DNA of 46,139 bases from Promethearchaeati archaeon (GTDB lineage: Archaea; Asgardarchaeota; Heimdallarchaeia; Heimdallarchaeales; Heimdallarchaeaceae), in assembly GCA_013166775.1 (NCBI GenBank), contig JABLTJ010000029.1:1-46139 (forward strand). Direction: 5' to 3'. This document shows, piece after piece, positions 16,193 through 24,959 of the stretch. Below the pieces are notes generated by a model, which had not been told where the DNA came from, did not search any database, and worked only from the letters and a program-made list of their open reading frames with translations. Positions within the stretch are counted from its first letter, which is position 1. The number at the start of each line of letters is the position of its first letter. Made by a program: the position numbers and the translations under genes.

Positions 16193-18142
16193 TTATTTTT
16201 TCTTCCTACTAAAAGCTACCAATAAAATTACCATTACAAAGGGTAAAGGAAACATTTTATTGAATTCTGGAACAACTCCTATGTAACCTGCAGCTTCTAG
16301 CCAATCTTCAGCTTGATTTAAATCTCTTGAATATTGAAATATACCTTCATTGTACCAAAATGACAAATATGGTGGTATTATACTCTGAGATAAATGATAG
16401 TCACCATTATGCAATAAGGTGTTTATTTCTTCCCTATCTATTGTGTAACAGATTGCCTTACGAATAGCACAAGCTTTTGTATATTCTTCTTTTCCAGGTT
16501 CAGTTAGATAGATGTAATTATCAATATCTCCAATTAGAGCTCTTCTCAAGTTGAAAAATAGATACGACATTGACTCATCCAATTCAGAGTGGATTACGAA
16601 TCTAGGATCTGATTCTTGAGCTTCTCTTTCAACAGGAAAATTCGTTATCTCAAAAAGATCTAGTTTTCCTGCCAAATATTCAGCAAGGGCTGATGAAAAA
16701 TCTAGTATCACTCGAATAGATATGGTCTGAAAATCTAAATCTTGAGCTGTTCCATCTATACTTCCAATGCCCATCCAAAATGGGCTTTTCTGAAGAATCG
16801 TAACGGAATTCTTAATGTAGTAATCCAGCATATACTTCCCACAACCGAATACAGATTCACTATATGTTACCCATTGAGGAGTGCTAACAATTTCATCATA
16901 TAATCCGACTGTTTTAACACCTCCATCACTATAGGTTATGGCAGGATTAGTTGAATTGAGGAAAAATTCAGGAAGTAGTGCATAATTCAATGTATCCCAA
17001 AAATTAGAAAAGAAACCTGAAAATATGGTTTGAGTACTGTCATCAATTTCAACCCAGAAGGTTAAAGAATCTACAGAATCAACATAAATGTCACTAATCC
17101 ATTCATGGTAATACGTTTCTTCACTAATGTTTAGATTGCTCCAAGCTAGAAGAGTGAAGACTGCGTCTTTTGCCATAATTTGCTGGTTTGTGCCATCACT
17201 CACTTCAGCTGATTTTAAACCAGACATTAAACTGCCAGGATCTGTAACCTCCCAAACATCTGGGGACGTTTCAGTTAAAAGAGGAGCAGAACTTGATGTC
17301 CTTTCAGTTACATTGAAAGAAGGATTCCAAAATATATTATCTCTTAAAGTGAAACTGAACAAATTTGGATTGCCAATATCTTGTTCCCAATCATTTATTA
17401 TACCAGTATTAACCACTTCACCTCCTGGTGTTATCTGTAACATCGGTTCTGTAACTAAAGAAGAGATTTTTTCACTTGCATCATCATCTTGGAATAAAGG
17501 ATTCATTTCAGACCACATTGCATCGTGGATAATAAACTCGTTTGTAGATACTTGTCCCTCATGCAACCCATTAAATTCCATATAGGGAAGGCAATTCGAA
17601 AGTTGCCATTCTAGATCATATCCTTCCAGATTAGACCAGATAGAAGTATATTTTCTTGCACTGAAAAATGGTAAAGCAGGGACTATTTTATCCATAATTA
17701 GTTGTTGCCAATTATTATAGGCTGTTTGTTTATCACTAAAATCTATGGTTGTTAATCCTAGTTCTAGTAAATCATCACTGAGGTTGCAGTATGGAATGGA
17801 TGATTCAAAACCTGCAATATTCATAAAACCATACTCGTAAAAAGTACTTCTCAGATTTCTGAGATTATGATTAAGATTAACAATAGCTAGATCAAAATCA
17901 TGAGAAATTAATAGGGTCCCTACAAAAACAGACCATTCTTCTAAGATAATATTTACGTCTATACTTATGTCATCTAAATAAATAGCAACATAAGATGCAT
18001 AGTCTGAATGTATACCTCCAGCTTCCGTTTTTAAGATTAAAGTAGCTATTGGATCAGCTGCGAGTGTATTATCTAAAGCTGAAATGCTAAGTGTTCCAAT
18101 ACATATTATAAGAATTAAAGAGACTAGTTGTTTGATTTTCAT
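16193..18142 (-). CDS. Family-5 ABC-type solute-binding protein with signal peptide and PEF-CTERM-like anchor
   Basis: An extracellular protein of 649 residues. The N-terminus (MKIKQLVSLILIICIG...) is a Sec signal peptide. Central regions resemble the family-5 oligopeptide/solute-binding proteins (DppA/OppA): 'DNIFWNPSFNVT', 'MAKDAVFTLLAWSN', 'GCGKYMLDYYIKNSVTILQKSPFW', 'ACAIRKAICYTIDREEINTLL'. The extreme C-terminus has VPEF, then about 15 hydrophobic residues and RKKK, like the PEF-CTERM signal that archaeosortases use to anchor surface proteins. No ABC permease or ATPase genes flank it, so it is an orphan binding protein or works with a distant transporter. The gap to the F420 enzyme gene is 74 nt. 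Confidence 0.82.
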   Translation of the reverse strand: MKIKQLVSLILIICIGTLSISALDNTLAADPIATLILKTEAGGIHSDYASYVAIYLDDISIDVNIILEEWSVFVGTLLISHDFDLAIVNLNHNLRNLRSTFYEYGFMNIAGFESSIPYCNLSDDLLELGLTTIDFSDKQTAYNNWQQLIMDKIVPALPFFSARKYTSIWSNLEGYDLEWQLSNCLPYMEFNGLHEGQVSTNEFIIHDAMWSEMNPLFQDDDASEKISSLVTEPMLQITPGGEVVNTGIINDWEQDIGNPNLFSFTLRDNIFWNPSFNVTERTSSSAPLLTETSPDVWEVTDPGSLMSGLKSAEVSDGTNQQIMAKDAVFTLLAWSNLNISEETYYHEWISDIYVDSVDSLTFWVEIDDSTQTIFSGFFSNFWDTLNYALLPEFFLNSTNPAITYSDGGVKTVGLYDEIVSTPQWVTYSESVFGCGKYMLDYYIKNSVTILQKSPFWMGIGSIDGTAQDLDFQTISIRVILDFSSALAEYLAGKLDLFEITNFPVEREAQESDPRFVIHSELDESMSYLFFNLRRALIGDIDNYIYLTEPGKEEYTKACAIRKAICYTIDREEINTLLHNGDYHLSQSIIPPYLSFWYNEGIFQYSRDLNQAEDWLEAAGYIGVVPEFNKMFPLPFVMVILLVAFSRKKK

Positions 18143-18375
18143 TTCCGTTCATCTTGAATAAAATTGTATTGGATTAGAATTATAATATTTAAATCTTTCA
18201 GCACCTTGAAGCTTTCGTACCTATCAAAATATTATTAAAAACCTTGCAAAGATAATAATTTAGCTAAGAAAAGATCAATAGTGAGGCTTATTTCGAACTC
18301 TTAGAGCCAGAACCTATAAGTTTCACTGTATGAGATTTTTGCTTGCTCAATAACAAGAAGTAGAAGTGACAAAAA

Positions 18376-18795
18376 TTGAGTGAAATTGATTACACCAAAG
18401 TAGGAGAACTAGCTCCAAATGTAAAAGAAGTAAACCTAGTCGCTAAAGTAGTTGAATTAGGTGAAATTAGAGAAGTTACAAACCGCCAAACAGGTGAAGA
18501 ACACAAAGTAATGGACGTCCTGATTGGTGATGAAACAGGAACAGTTTATTTTTCAGCATGGAATGAACATATCGACAGTGTACAAGAAAACGAAACTTAT
18601 CAATTCAAAAATGCTAAGACAATTCTATTCAGAAGAAACATCAGACTATCTCTTGGCAGAAGTGGCCAAATAGAAGGTGTAAAAGAAAAGATAGACAAAG
18701 TAGAAACCGAGAATAATGTTTCCTCAAAAGAATATGAAGATACTAGAAGATATAAGAGAAGAGGTTCATACCAACAAAGAAGAGATGATTTCTAG
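18376..18795 (+). CDS. RPA/SOSS-B-like OB-fold single-stranded nucleic-acid-binding protein
   Basis: A 139-residue protein with one OB fold: NLVAKVVELGEIREV, then HKVMDVLIGDETGTVYFSAWNEH, then YQFKNAKTILFRRNIRLSLGRSGQIE. This is the pattern of archaeal single-OB SSB/RPA-like proteins ('v..kv..l...R......G....v....vgDeTG.i.f.lW'). A basic, Arg/Tyr-rich tail (TRRYKRRGSYQQRRDDF) follows, typical of nucleic-acid-binding extensions. Its role is single-stranded DNA (or RNA) protection in replication and repair. The start is a TTG at 18376; no ATG is available near the fold's N-terminus. Confidence 0.85.
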   Translation: MSEIDYTKVGELAPNVKEVNLVAKVVELGEIREVTNRQTGEEHKVMDVLIGDETGTVYFSAWNEHIDSVQENETYQFKNAKTILFRRNIRLSLGRSGQIEGVKEKIDKVETENNVSSKEYEDTRRYKRRGSYQQRRDDF

Positions 18796-18850
18796 CTTTT
18801 AAAGAATTATCTCCTTTTTTTTGATTTTTACTATCGATTCAATAATAGAT

Positions 18851-19753
18851 TTATAACTGAGTTTTTAATAATTCGAAAAATTGATTTTTGAAGTTTTCAT
18901 GAGTTTCTATATTTATTGACTTCATATTTTCCCAGCTATTTATCTTTTTGATGACAAATTCTTCAATTTCGCTTCTGTTTTCGAACAAAAAGTAATATTC
19001 TCTTGGGAAGAATACAAGTAATAAACAAGGTTGTTTTCCTCCAAATCTGTAATCAGCTTGATCATCCTTTAGCTGAAATACGAAAGTTTCCATCAAAAAG
19101 TCAGTTTTATCCAGAACTGGGAAAGGTCCAAACAATCCCATTTGATTCTCAAATCCTTGCATAACTCCACTGAAAATGTAAACAGTTACCTTTGTAATCA
19201 ATTCATTTAGATGATCTTTCTTAGCAAAATCAAGCTGATCTGTGGTGATTACTTCTCCACCTAAATAACCATATTTGACGAATGAAATTTGAACAGATTC
19301 TAAGATTTCATCTGATGACTTAGATGATAAAATTCTTGTTTTATCTGTAAGTTTTACATCTCGAATAATCTCTATATATTTCTCTAATTCTTCGTTTTCG
19401 TCTAAGACTGGAATGAATTGAATTTCTAAGAATAAATTGTCTCCATTCTCACTTATAGTTTTTCGAAAGATGTTATGTCTCTGTTTGTCAGAAAAACCTA
19501 TATTAGCAGGACAATCAGGGCATGGTTCATTTTTCCTTTCAGGAATGTAATGCCATCTGTTATAACATTGACGATAAAGAAAAGATCCTACCATCTCTCT
19601 AACTTTCTGGTTTTCATAGATTATTGTTCGATCTGCTTTTTGAACAGATATTCCAAAAGGTAATTCATCTAATATCCATTCAAAATTGCTTTCTTTTTTT
19701 AGAACTTCCCCAAGCTCTACTTCAGATTCCCCGTTAACATTATCTCCTGTCAT
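18851..19753 (-). CDS. PAS-domain protein with a three-cysteine motif and an unassigned C-terminal domain
   Basis: Residues about 24-135 form a PAS domain (WILDELPFGISVQKADRTIIYENQKV, then strands ending in IEIIRDVKLTD). Within it, C63, C78 and C81 (RQCYNR, EPCPDCPA) match the cysteine cluster seen in many PAS domains of archaeal and sulphate-reducer sensors, which suggests metal or redox binding. Residues about 145-300 form a second domain (YGYLGGEVITTDQL, GLFGPFPV, CLLLVFFPREYYFLFENRSEIEEFVIKKI) that I cannot assign; it is not a histidine kinase or GGDEF. The mixed strands and long helix could suit a longin- or roadblock-like small-GTPase partner fold, which is speculation. It converges on the OB-fold gene and has its own promoter. 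Confidence 0.7.
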   Translation of the reverse strand: MTGDNVNGESEVELGEVLKKESNFEWILDELPFGISVQKADRTIIYENQKVREMVGSFLYRQCYNRWHYIPERKNEPCPDCPANIGFSDKQRHNIFRKTISENGDNLFLEIQFIPVLDENEELEKYIEIIRDVKLTDKTRILSSKSSDEILESVQISFVKYGYLGGEVITTDQLDFAKKDHLNELITKVTVYIFSGVMQGFENQMGLFGPFPVLDKTDFLMETFVFQLKDDQADYRFGGKQPCLLLVFFPREYYFLFENRSEIEEFVIKKINSWENMKSINIETHENFKNQFFELLKTQL

Positions 19754-19899
19754 CTGCTCAACAGACTATTAATGAATGCAGTTATAAAAATTAATGTTTA
19801 ACAAAATTAAAACTACAATTCATGAGTTTGATATATATTCTAAAAATTGTAACAAGCAACATAATAAATATGAATTTTCGAAGATATATATGAAAGAAA

Positions 19900-20423
19900 A
19901 TGAGCTACGAAGAACAAATAACAAGCATTAGAATGAACAAAGATGAATTCTTTAAATCCTCGAAACATTCTCCGCTTACACCTCAACAGAGAGACATTTT
20001 TCATAATCTAGATTATTATGAACCAAATAAAGAATTCAAGTTCATCGTTGAACTCAAATTATTCAAACAACATGTAAAAGTGAACATCGTTACATCCAAA
20101 GGAAATGTTCAAGAGTATATAAAACATGGTATGTAGAATTTGAAATTGATTCTCAAAAATATTTGCTAACTGTTTTCAAAGATACTGATTCTGATTACTT
20201 CTTTGTTCCATTTAAAGATAAAACAACTGGCAAAGAGACTTACGATGCTGGTAGATATGTAGAGTTGGAAAAAGCAAATGAGAACGAATATGAACTCGAT
20301 TTTAATACATCATACAATCCATATTGTGCTTATAATGAAAATTGGGTTTGTCCATTAACACCATTCGAAAATACGTTGAGTGTGGAAATACTAGCTGGAG
20401 AAAAAAAATTTACAGAACATTAG
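19900..20423 (+). pseudogene. DUF1684 family gene interrupted by a frameshift
   Basis: Two adjacent frames make one DUF1684 protein. The first (19900-20136) has MNKDEFFKSSKHSPLT, FHNLDYYEPNKEF and NVQEYIKHG. The second, open from 20130, continues YVEFEIDSQKYLLTVFKD, FFVPFKDKTTGKETYDAGRY, then LDFNTSYNPYCAYNENWVCP and EILAGEKKF, all strong family landmarks in order. Joining them needs one base added at about 20129-20130 ('catgg' plus one base, then 'tatgta'). No homopolymer lies at this point, so a real point deletion is as likely as a sequencing error. Read through, the product would be about 175 residues. The function of DUF1684 is not established. Confidence 0.85.
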
Positions 20424-20517
20424 TTTCTGGAATCTTCTTCAAATTCAACAGATAATAAAAAACTCTGTTCCTAATCTTTTTTTACAAAATTTTATAAGCT
20501 AAAGAAATACTTCATGT

Positions 20518-22104
20518 TTGAAGAAAATGCCAGAACCTAGAAAAATTGACAAACTTCATTTGAGAGGTTTCTATAGGTGGAAGATACAATTTCCTTTTGC
20601 CATTGTTGTTTTCTTAGGTCTTTTCATCCTAGCTGTTTATCTAAAACATATTCTTGGAGATTGGGTTAATTCAGAAGTAGGAACCGCTTTCTATCACACT
20701 TTCCAAGATAATCAAGGAGTTAGTGTTACTTGGTATTTTGAGAATTATGGTGATGCAGAATACTATTATGAGTCTTATCTAGAAAACTTCCGTTATAATA
20801 GATGGAATCCTTATGCTCCTCCTTTGCCATTTGATAGTGAAGACAAATTAGATTTCTATCTCTATGGACCCTTCTTAGTTTATGGATTTGCTTTTATCTC
20901 TCTCTTTGTGGAATTGTTCAATCCTGGTACTTCTTTAGATTTCCTTATTCCTGCATCTATCAAATGGACTGCAATTGTCTTTGATGCTCTTTCAGTCGCT
21001 ATGATCTATCTAATAATAATAGGTCTGAAAACGTTCAAATCTAAGAGAGCAGTAGCACATTTAGCTGGAATTTCTGGAGCATTAGCTTATATTTTCATGC
21101 CTATGAATCTACTCTACATAGATGCATCATATCTTAATATCCCACAAATGACTTTTTTCACTTTACTAGCTCTTTTTCTTTTCCTTAAAGAGAAATATGT
21201 GTTCTCATCAATTGTATTTTCTATAGCATGGCTATCAAAACAAATGCCATTATTTTCGATCATACCTCTGTTTTTCATATTGGGAAAAAAGACGCATTTC
21301 TCCTTCGCTTTAAAGAGATTTCTTATTCCGTTTATTCTCTCAACATTTATTTTTTCAATTCCATGGATTTTTCTAAATCCATTCAAATATTCTATTAGAA
21401 TTATAGGTGCAGGAAGATCCTTATGGTATGCTACTTTAGCAGAAGAAGGAAATAAACACGGAGTAACTTTAGCTCACAGTTTACTATATGGTAATGCTGA
21501 ATTCTTATCAAGAGTCTATGTATACCTGAATGTAGCAATGATTCCATTTCTGATTTTCTATATTTATTCAATTTTCATTGCTCATTTTAATGGAAAGCAA
21601 ATTGCTGAAAATGAAACAAATTTCTATGTATACAACACTTGGTTGATTGTTCTCACACATACATTTCTCTCAAGAGGAGTATACAAGTATTATGATGCTT
21701 TCTTTAATCCATTTCTAGTGATTTCCTCAATTCTACTTATCAACAGATTAGTAAATCTTATCGAATCAAATATAGGGAACGAGAAGAATATCAGAAGAAA
21801 GAAAGTTTTACATATCTTGTCCAAATTAATTTTTCCACTGATTTTCATTCTATCAATTGCATTTATTTATTCTGTTAATTGGGGTATAATGATTTCTTCA
21901 AGATTCTTACATCCTGTTTGGTTACTTCTTCTATTTCTATTTCTCTCAATCTTACTTCCGACACAATATTACAGAGAACTGATGATGCGTGAGAATTACA
22001 AATATTTCTGGAGAGATATAAAATTGATCTTTTCAATGATTTGGTTTAGGGTGAAGAGTACTATAGTGATGATCTGGCAAAAAATTAGTTTCAGAAAAGA
22101 GTAG
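20518..22104 (+). CDS. GT-C-type membrane glycosyltransferase
   Basis: A polytopic protein of 528 residues with about 11-13 hydrophobic segments. After the first membrane span (IVVFLGLFILAVYL) comes a large external loop containing GDAEYYY and NRWNPYAPPLPFD, then FYLYGPFLVYG. The core has MPMNLLYIDASYLNIPQMTFF and AWLSKQMPLFSIIPLFF, resembling the 'K.q' loop of GT-C lipid-phosphate-hexose-dependent enzymes (ALG6/ALG8, PIG-M, PMT-like). Such enzymes add sugars to lipid carriers or proteins on the outer face of the membrane. The acceptor is unknown. The start is a TTG at 20518, 25 nt after TTTATAAG; an ATG at 20527 is the alternative. No oligosaccharyltransferase is next to it. Confidence 0.72.
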   Translation: MKKMPEPRKIDKLHLRGFYRWKIQFPFAIVVFLGLFILAVYLKHILGDWVNSEVGTAFYHTFQDNQGVSVTWYFENYGDAEYYYESYLENFRYNRWNPYAPPLPFDSEDKLDFYLYGPFLVYGFAFISLFVELFNPGTSLDFLIPASIKWTAIVFDALSVAMIYLIIIGLKTFKSKRAVAHLAGISGALAYIFMPMNLLYIDASYLNIPQMTFFTLLALFLFLKEKYVFSSIVFSIAWLSKQMPLFSIIPLFFILGKKTHFSFALKRFLIPFILSTFIFSIPWIFLNPFKYSIRIIGAGRSLWYATLAEEGNKHGVTLAHSLLYGNAEFLSRVYVYLNVAMIPFLIFYIYSIFIAHFNGKQIAENETNFYVYNTWLIVLTHTFLSRGVYKYYDAFFNPFLVISSILLINRLVNLIESNIGNEKNIRRKKVLHILSKLIFPLIFILSIAFIYSVNWGIMISSRFLHPVWLLLLFLFLSILLPTQYYRELMMRENYKYFWRDIKLIFSMIWFRVKSTIVMIWQKISFRKE

Positions 22105-22117
22105 ACAACGGAATAAT

Positions 22118-22912
22118 CTACTCTTCAATTAGATTTCCTTCTTTATCGAAAAACCTATTCTTCCTTAAGCTTCCTGTCATCATTTTCATAAAGAACTTGA
22201 AGGTACCTGAATATTTTATACTTTTACCTGTGCCTTTGATTAATCTCATTTGAGGAACTATTTTCGCTGCTACCGTTTCAGGTCTTTCAACTACCATGTT
22301 AAAGAATTTTTTTGCTTCTGGAGTTGCATTACGAATGAGAAGATCTGTAAGAACCATTCCTGGATAAAGCAGATGAATACCAATTCCAGTATCTTTTGTT
22401 TCTTTTTTTAGTGATTTTAATAACTGAGGCATTGAGCTTTTAGAAGTTCCATAAGCTGCAAGATTTGGTGATGCCATCCCATTGGAACCCATTCCTGCTA
22501 AATTGAAAATATTACCTTTGCCTTGTTTTGTCATTATTTTGATTGCTTCTCTGCAACCATATAATGTTCCAATTACATTTGTTCTTATTGCATTCTCAAT
22601 AGCTTCATCAGAAATATTCACTAAATGATCATATTCAAAACCAGAAGTTCCTGCGTTATTTACCCAGATATCTATCTCACCTAACTTTTCTAATGAAAAA
22701 TCCATCAATTTCTTGATTTCTTCTGATTTTGTTACATCACACAATTGTCCAAAAACTCTTGCTTCAGAGATATCTTCTTTCAATTTAGTTAGAGCGAGGT
22801 TAATGTTTTCTTCACTTCTTGAACTTATAATCACTGAATCACCGAATTTTAGAAATTCTTTAGCTAGGGCAAATCCTATTCCTTTAGAACTACCCGTTAT
22901 TACTACTTTCAT
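22118..22912 (-). CDS. SDR oxidoreductase of the NYC1/NOL (chlorophyll b reductase-like) subgroup
   Basis: A classical short-chain dehydrogenase of 264 residues. It has TGSSKGIG (6-13), DVT (59-61), NNAG (85-88), Asn112 and the active-site set Ser143, Tyr154 and Lys158 (YGTSK). The segments NIFNLAGMGSNGMASPNLAAYGTSK and SVIISSR resemble the plant NYC1/NOL group more than typical FabG-like SDRs; members also occur in bacteria and archaea without chlorophyll, where the substrate is unknown. It lies 42 nt after larB on the same strand, so it is probably part of the larE-larC-larB transcript. A link to the nickel-pincer cofactor is inference. Confidence 0.88.
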   Translation of the reverse strand: MKVVITGSSKGIGFALAKEFLKFGDSVIISSRSEENINLALTKLKEDISEARVFGQLCDVTKSEEIKKLMDFSLEKLGEIDIWVNNAGTSGFEYDHLVNISDEAIENAIRTNVIGTLYGCREAIKIMTKQGKGNIFNLAGMGSNGMASPNLAAYGTSKSSMPQLLKSLKKETKDTGIGIHLLYPGMVLTDLLIRNATPEAKKFFNMVVERPETVAAKIVPQMRLIKGTGKSIKYSGTFKFFMKMMTGSLRKNRFFDKEGNLIEE

Positions 22913-22954
22913 TTAATCATCTTCTGAGAAATTTTGTGTGTTTTAAACATTCGT

Positions 22955-23722
22955 TTACTTGCATCTTTTTTTTGCAATTTTTGCAGCAATTGCTCCTGCA
23001 CTGATTCCTCCATCAATGTTAACTACAGCTAGACCAAGAGCACAACTTTGTAACATACTCATCAAAGCAGCTTGTCCTTTTCCCCCATAACCATAACCTG
23101 TGGATATTGGTAACCCAATTACTGGTATATCAACTAAACCTGCAACAACGGTGGGTAAAGCACCTTCCATTCCTGCTGCAACGATCAATACATCAATATT
23201 TTCTTTCTTAAGTTTTTGAAGTGGTTCAAATAATCGATGAATTCCTGCTACCCCAACATCGTTGAAAATAATAGCTTCACATCCCATCATCTCAGCTATT
23301 GCTTTCGCTTCTTCAGCTACAGGTATATCTGAAGTTCCTGCTGTTATTATTCCAATCTTTCCCTCATCAATTTTTGGTCGAAAATCTTTATGCATTATTC
23401 TGCAGAAGTGTTTGTTTGTTCCATATTCAAGTTTATAATAATCTGCAAGTTTTTGAATCTCTTTAACATGTTCTTCCCTAATACGAGATAGTAATACTAT
23501 TGGTTTTTTTTCCAAGACTTTCTTTGCTATACTATATACAGCTTCAGGTGATTTTGTTTCTGAATAGATAATCTCTGGAATTCCTGTTCTTTCCTCTCTT
23601 AACAAATCATAACGTGCAAAATCGCCAACTAGCTCTATTTGATTACTAGATAATCTCTCTTCGGCTTCTTCTAACGATATTTCTCCGGAAACCAATTTTT
23701 CGAGTATCTCTCTTTTACTCAC
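22955..23722 (-). CDS. larB: LarB, pyridinium-3,5-biscarboxylic acid mononucleotide synthase
   Basis: LarB carboxylates nicotinic acid adenine dinucleotide and hydrolyses it, the first step in making the nickel-pincer nucleotide cofactor. The sequence shows the N-terminal LarB extension (EILEKLVSGEISLEEAEERL), FARYDLLREERTGIPEIIYSE, and a PurE/AIR-carboxylase-like domain with IGIITAGTSDIPVAEEA, FNDVGVAGIHRL, VAAGMEGALPTVVAGLVDIPVIGLP and NIDGGISAGAIAA. In-frame ATGs exist at 23731 and 23752, but GGAGG lies 9 nt before the GTG at 23722, so GTG is chosen (256 residues); this overlaps larC by 8 nt. It is third in the larE-larC-larB order. Confidence 0.93.
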   Translation of the reverse strand: MSKREILEKLVSGEISLEEAEERLSSNQIELVGDFARYDLLREERTGIPEIIYSETKSPEAVYSIAKKVLEKKPIVLLSRIREEHVKEIQKLADYYKLEYGTNKHFCRIMHKDFRPKIDEGKIGIITAGTSDIPVAEEAKAIAEMMGCEAIIFNDVGVAGIHRLFEPLQKLKKENIDVLIVAAGMEGALPTVVAGLVDIPVIGLPISTGYGYGGKGQAALMSMLQSCALGLAVVNIDGGISAGAIAAKIAKKRCK

Positions 23723-24959
23723 AGTGTTCATCCTCCAGATAATACATTTCAATCAACTTTTTCTCTAACTCGATTAAGGGAAGTTTAGTAATTTTCCTGA
23801 TTTTTATCAGATCTTCATATTCAGGTTTTACACCTAGAATCTTGCTATCTAACATTCTTTCTTTAAATCTACATTCAACTATTTGATTTTCGATAGGGAA
23901 CTTCTTGGAAACAATACTTCTTTCTAATTCATATCGTCCAAATCTATTCTCTCTTACACCCAATGTACCAAGTTCTTTCATCATTAGATATGCAATTTCA
24001 GATGCATCTTGCTCTTCACATATTACTCTTAAACACCAGGATGGTCTGCTCTTTTTCATTATTAGAGGATAGTATGCTACATCCAAAGCACCATTTTCTA
24101 GTAAAATTGGCATGATTCCACCTAGCATCTCTCCAGAAACGTCATCCAAATGAGTTTCCAACATTGAAAGATAGTGCTTTTTTGAATCTTCCTCTAACTC
24201 TATTTGAATTATCTTCATTACATTAGCTCTATCAGGTAAATCTTTAGTTCCTGCTCCATAACCGATTTTCTCTATTTTCAAAGGTGGCAACTGTGTAATC
24301 TGTTTTGTTACAAGGTTTGTTAAAATCGCAGCTCCTGTTGGAGTTACCATTTCACCTTTAATTTCATCACTAAAAGAGATGTAGTTTTTTTCTTCTAAAA
24401 TCCTTAGAACAGCAGGAGGAGGAACTGTTACTTTCCCATGAGTTATGGTTATTAATCCACTTCCTGTATTAACAGGTAATCCCAGAATTGGTGCTCCAAT
24501 GAAATTATTTGCTTCTAATAATAATACTGTTCCAAGAATATCGAAAATCGTATCTAAACTAGCGGTTTCGTGTAAATGTAATTTTTCTTCATCTTTTCCA
24601 TGAACCTTAGATTCTGCAGAAATTAATGTTTGGAAAATATCTTTTGCTAGGTTATTTGCTTCATCTGAAGATTGAAGCTTCTGAAGAATTGCATTAAAAG
24701 CTTCCTTGATCTTTATTACATTATTAAAATCTATATCCTTCTCAATTTCTATTTGTATTTTTCCTGCTTTAATTCCTTTCTTGGTTTGTTTATCGAATTT
24801 GTAATTAAAACTTGTATTTAAATTTGAATTAATGATTTTTACAAGATTATCAAGTGGTTCTTTGTTTTCTACTAAATCTAGTAGTGTGGAGAGAAACATA
24901 TCTCCTGAACAGCCAGCTAACCTTGGATCAATCAGTAGTGCTTGTTTCAGTTTGTTCAC
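23715..24959 (-). CDS. larC: LarC, nickel insertion protein for the nickel-pincer cofactor
   Basis: LarC is the CTP-dependent cyclometallase that inserts nickel into pyridinium-3,5-bisthiocarboxylate mononucleotide. Landmarks are LAGCSGDMFLSTLLDL at the N-terminus ('GisGDM.lgALldlG'), KVHGKDEEKLHLHETASLDTI with its His-rich loop, the GAPILGLPVNTGSGLI to HGKVTVPPPAVLRIL block, EMVTPTGAAILTNL, GYGAGTKDLPDRANVMKII and the CTP-domain segment THLDDVSGEMLGGIM. At 414 residues it is a full-length fused LarC1/C2; no frameshift splits it. The GTG at 24959 is the only start close to the conserved N-terminus. It overlaps larE by 32 nt and larB by 8 nt. Confidence 0.93.
   Translation of the reverse strand: MNKLKQALLIDPRLAGCSGDMFLSTLLDLVENKEPLDNLVKIINSNLNTSFNYKFDKQTKKGIKAGKIQIEIEKDIDFNNVIKIKEAFNAILQKLQSSDEANNLAKDIFQTLISAESKVHGKDEEKLHLHETASLDTIFDILGTVLLLEANNFIGAPILGLPVNTGSGLITITHGKVTVPPPAVLRILEEKNYISFSDEIKGEMVTPTGAAILTNLVTKQITQLPPLKIEKIGYGAGTKDLPDRANVMKIIQIELEEDSKKHYLSMLETHLDDVSGEMLGGIMPILLENGALDVAYYPLIMKKSRPSWCLRVICEEQDASEIAYLMMKELGTLGVRENRFGRYELERSIVSKKFPIENQIVECRFKERMLDSKILGVKPEYEDLIKIRKITKLPLIELEKKLIEMYYLEDEHCE

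Noticed and set aside
22118..22912. Chlorophyll metabolism gene
   Set aside because: The NYC1/NOL likeness is a subgroup feature of SDRs; no pigment genes are present.
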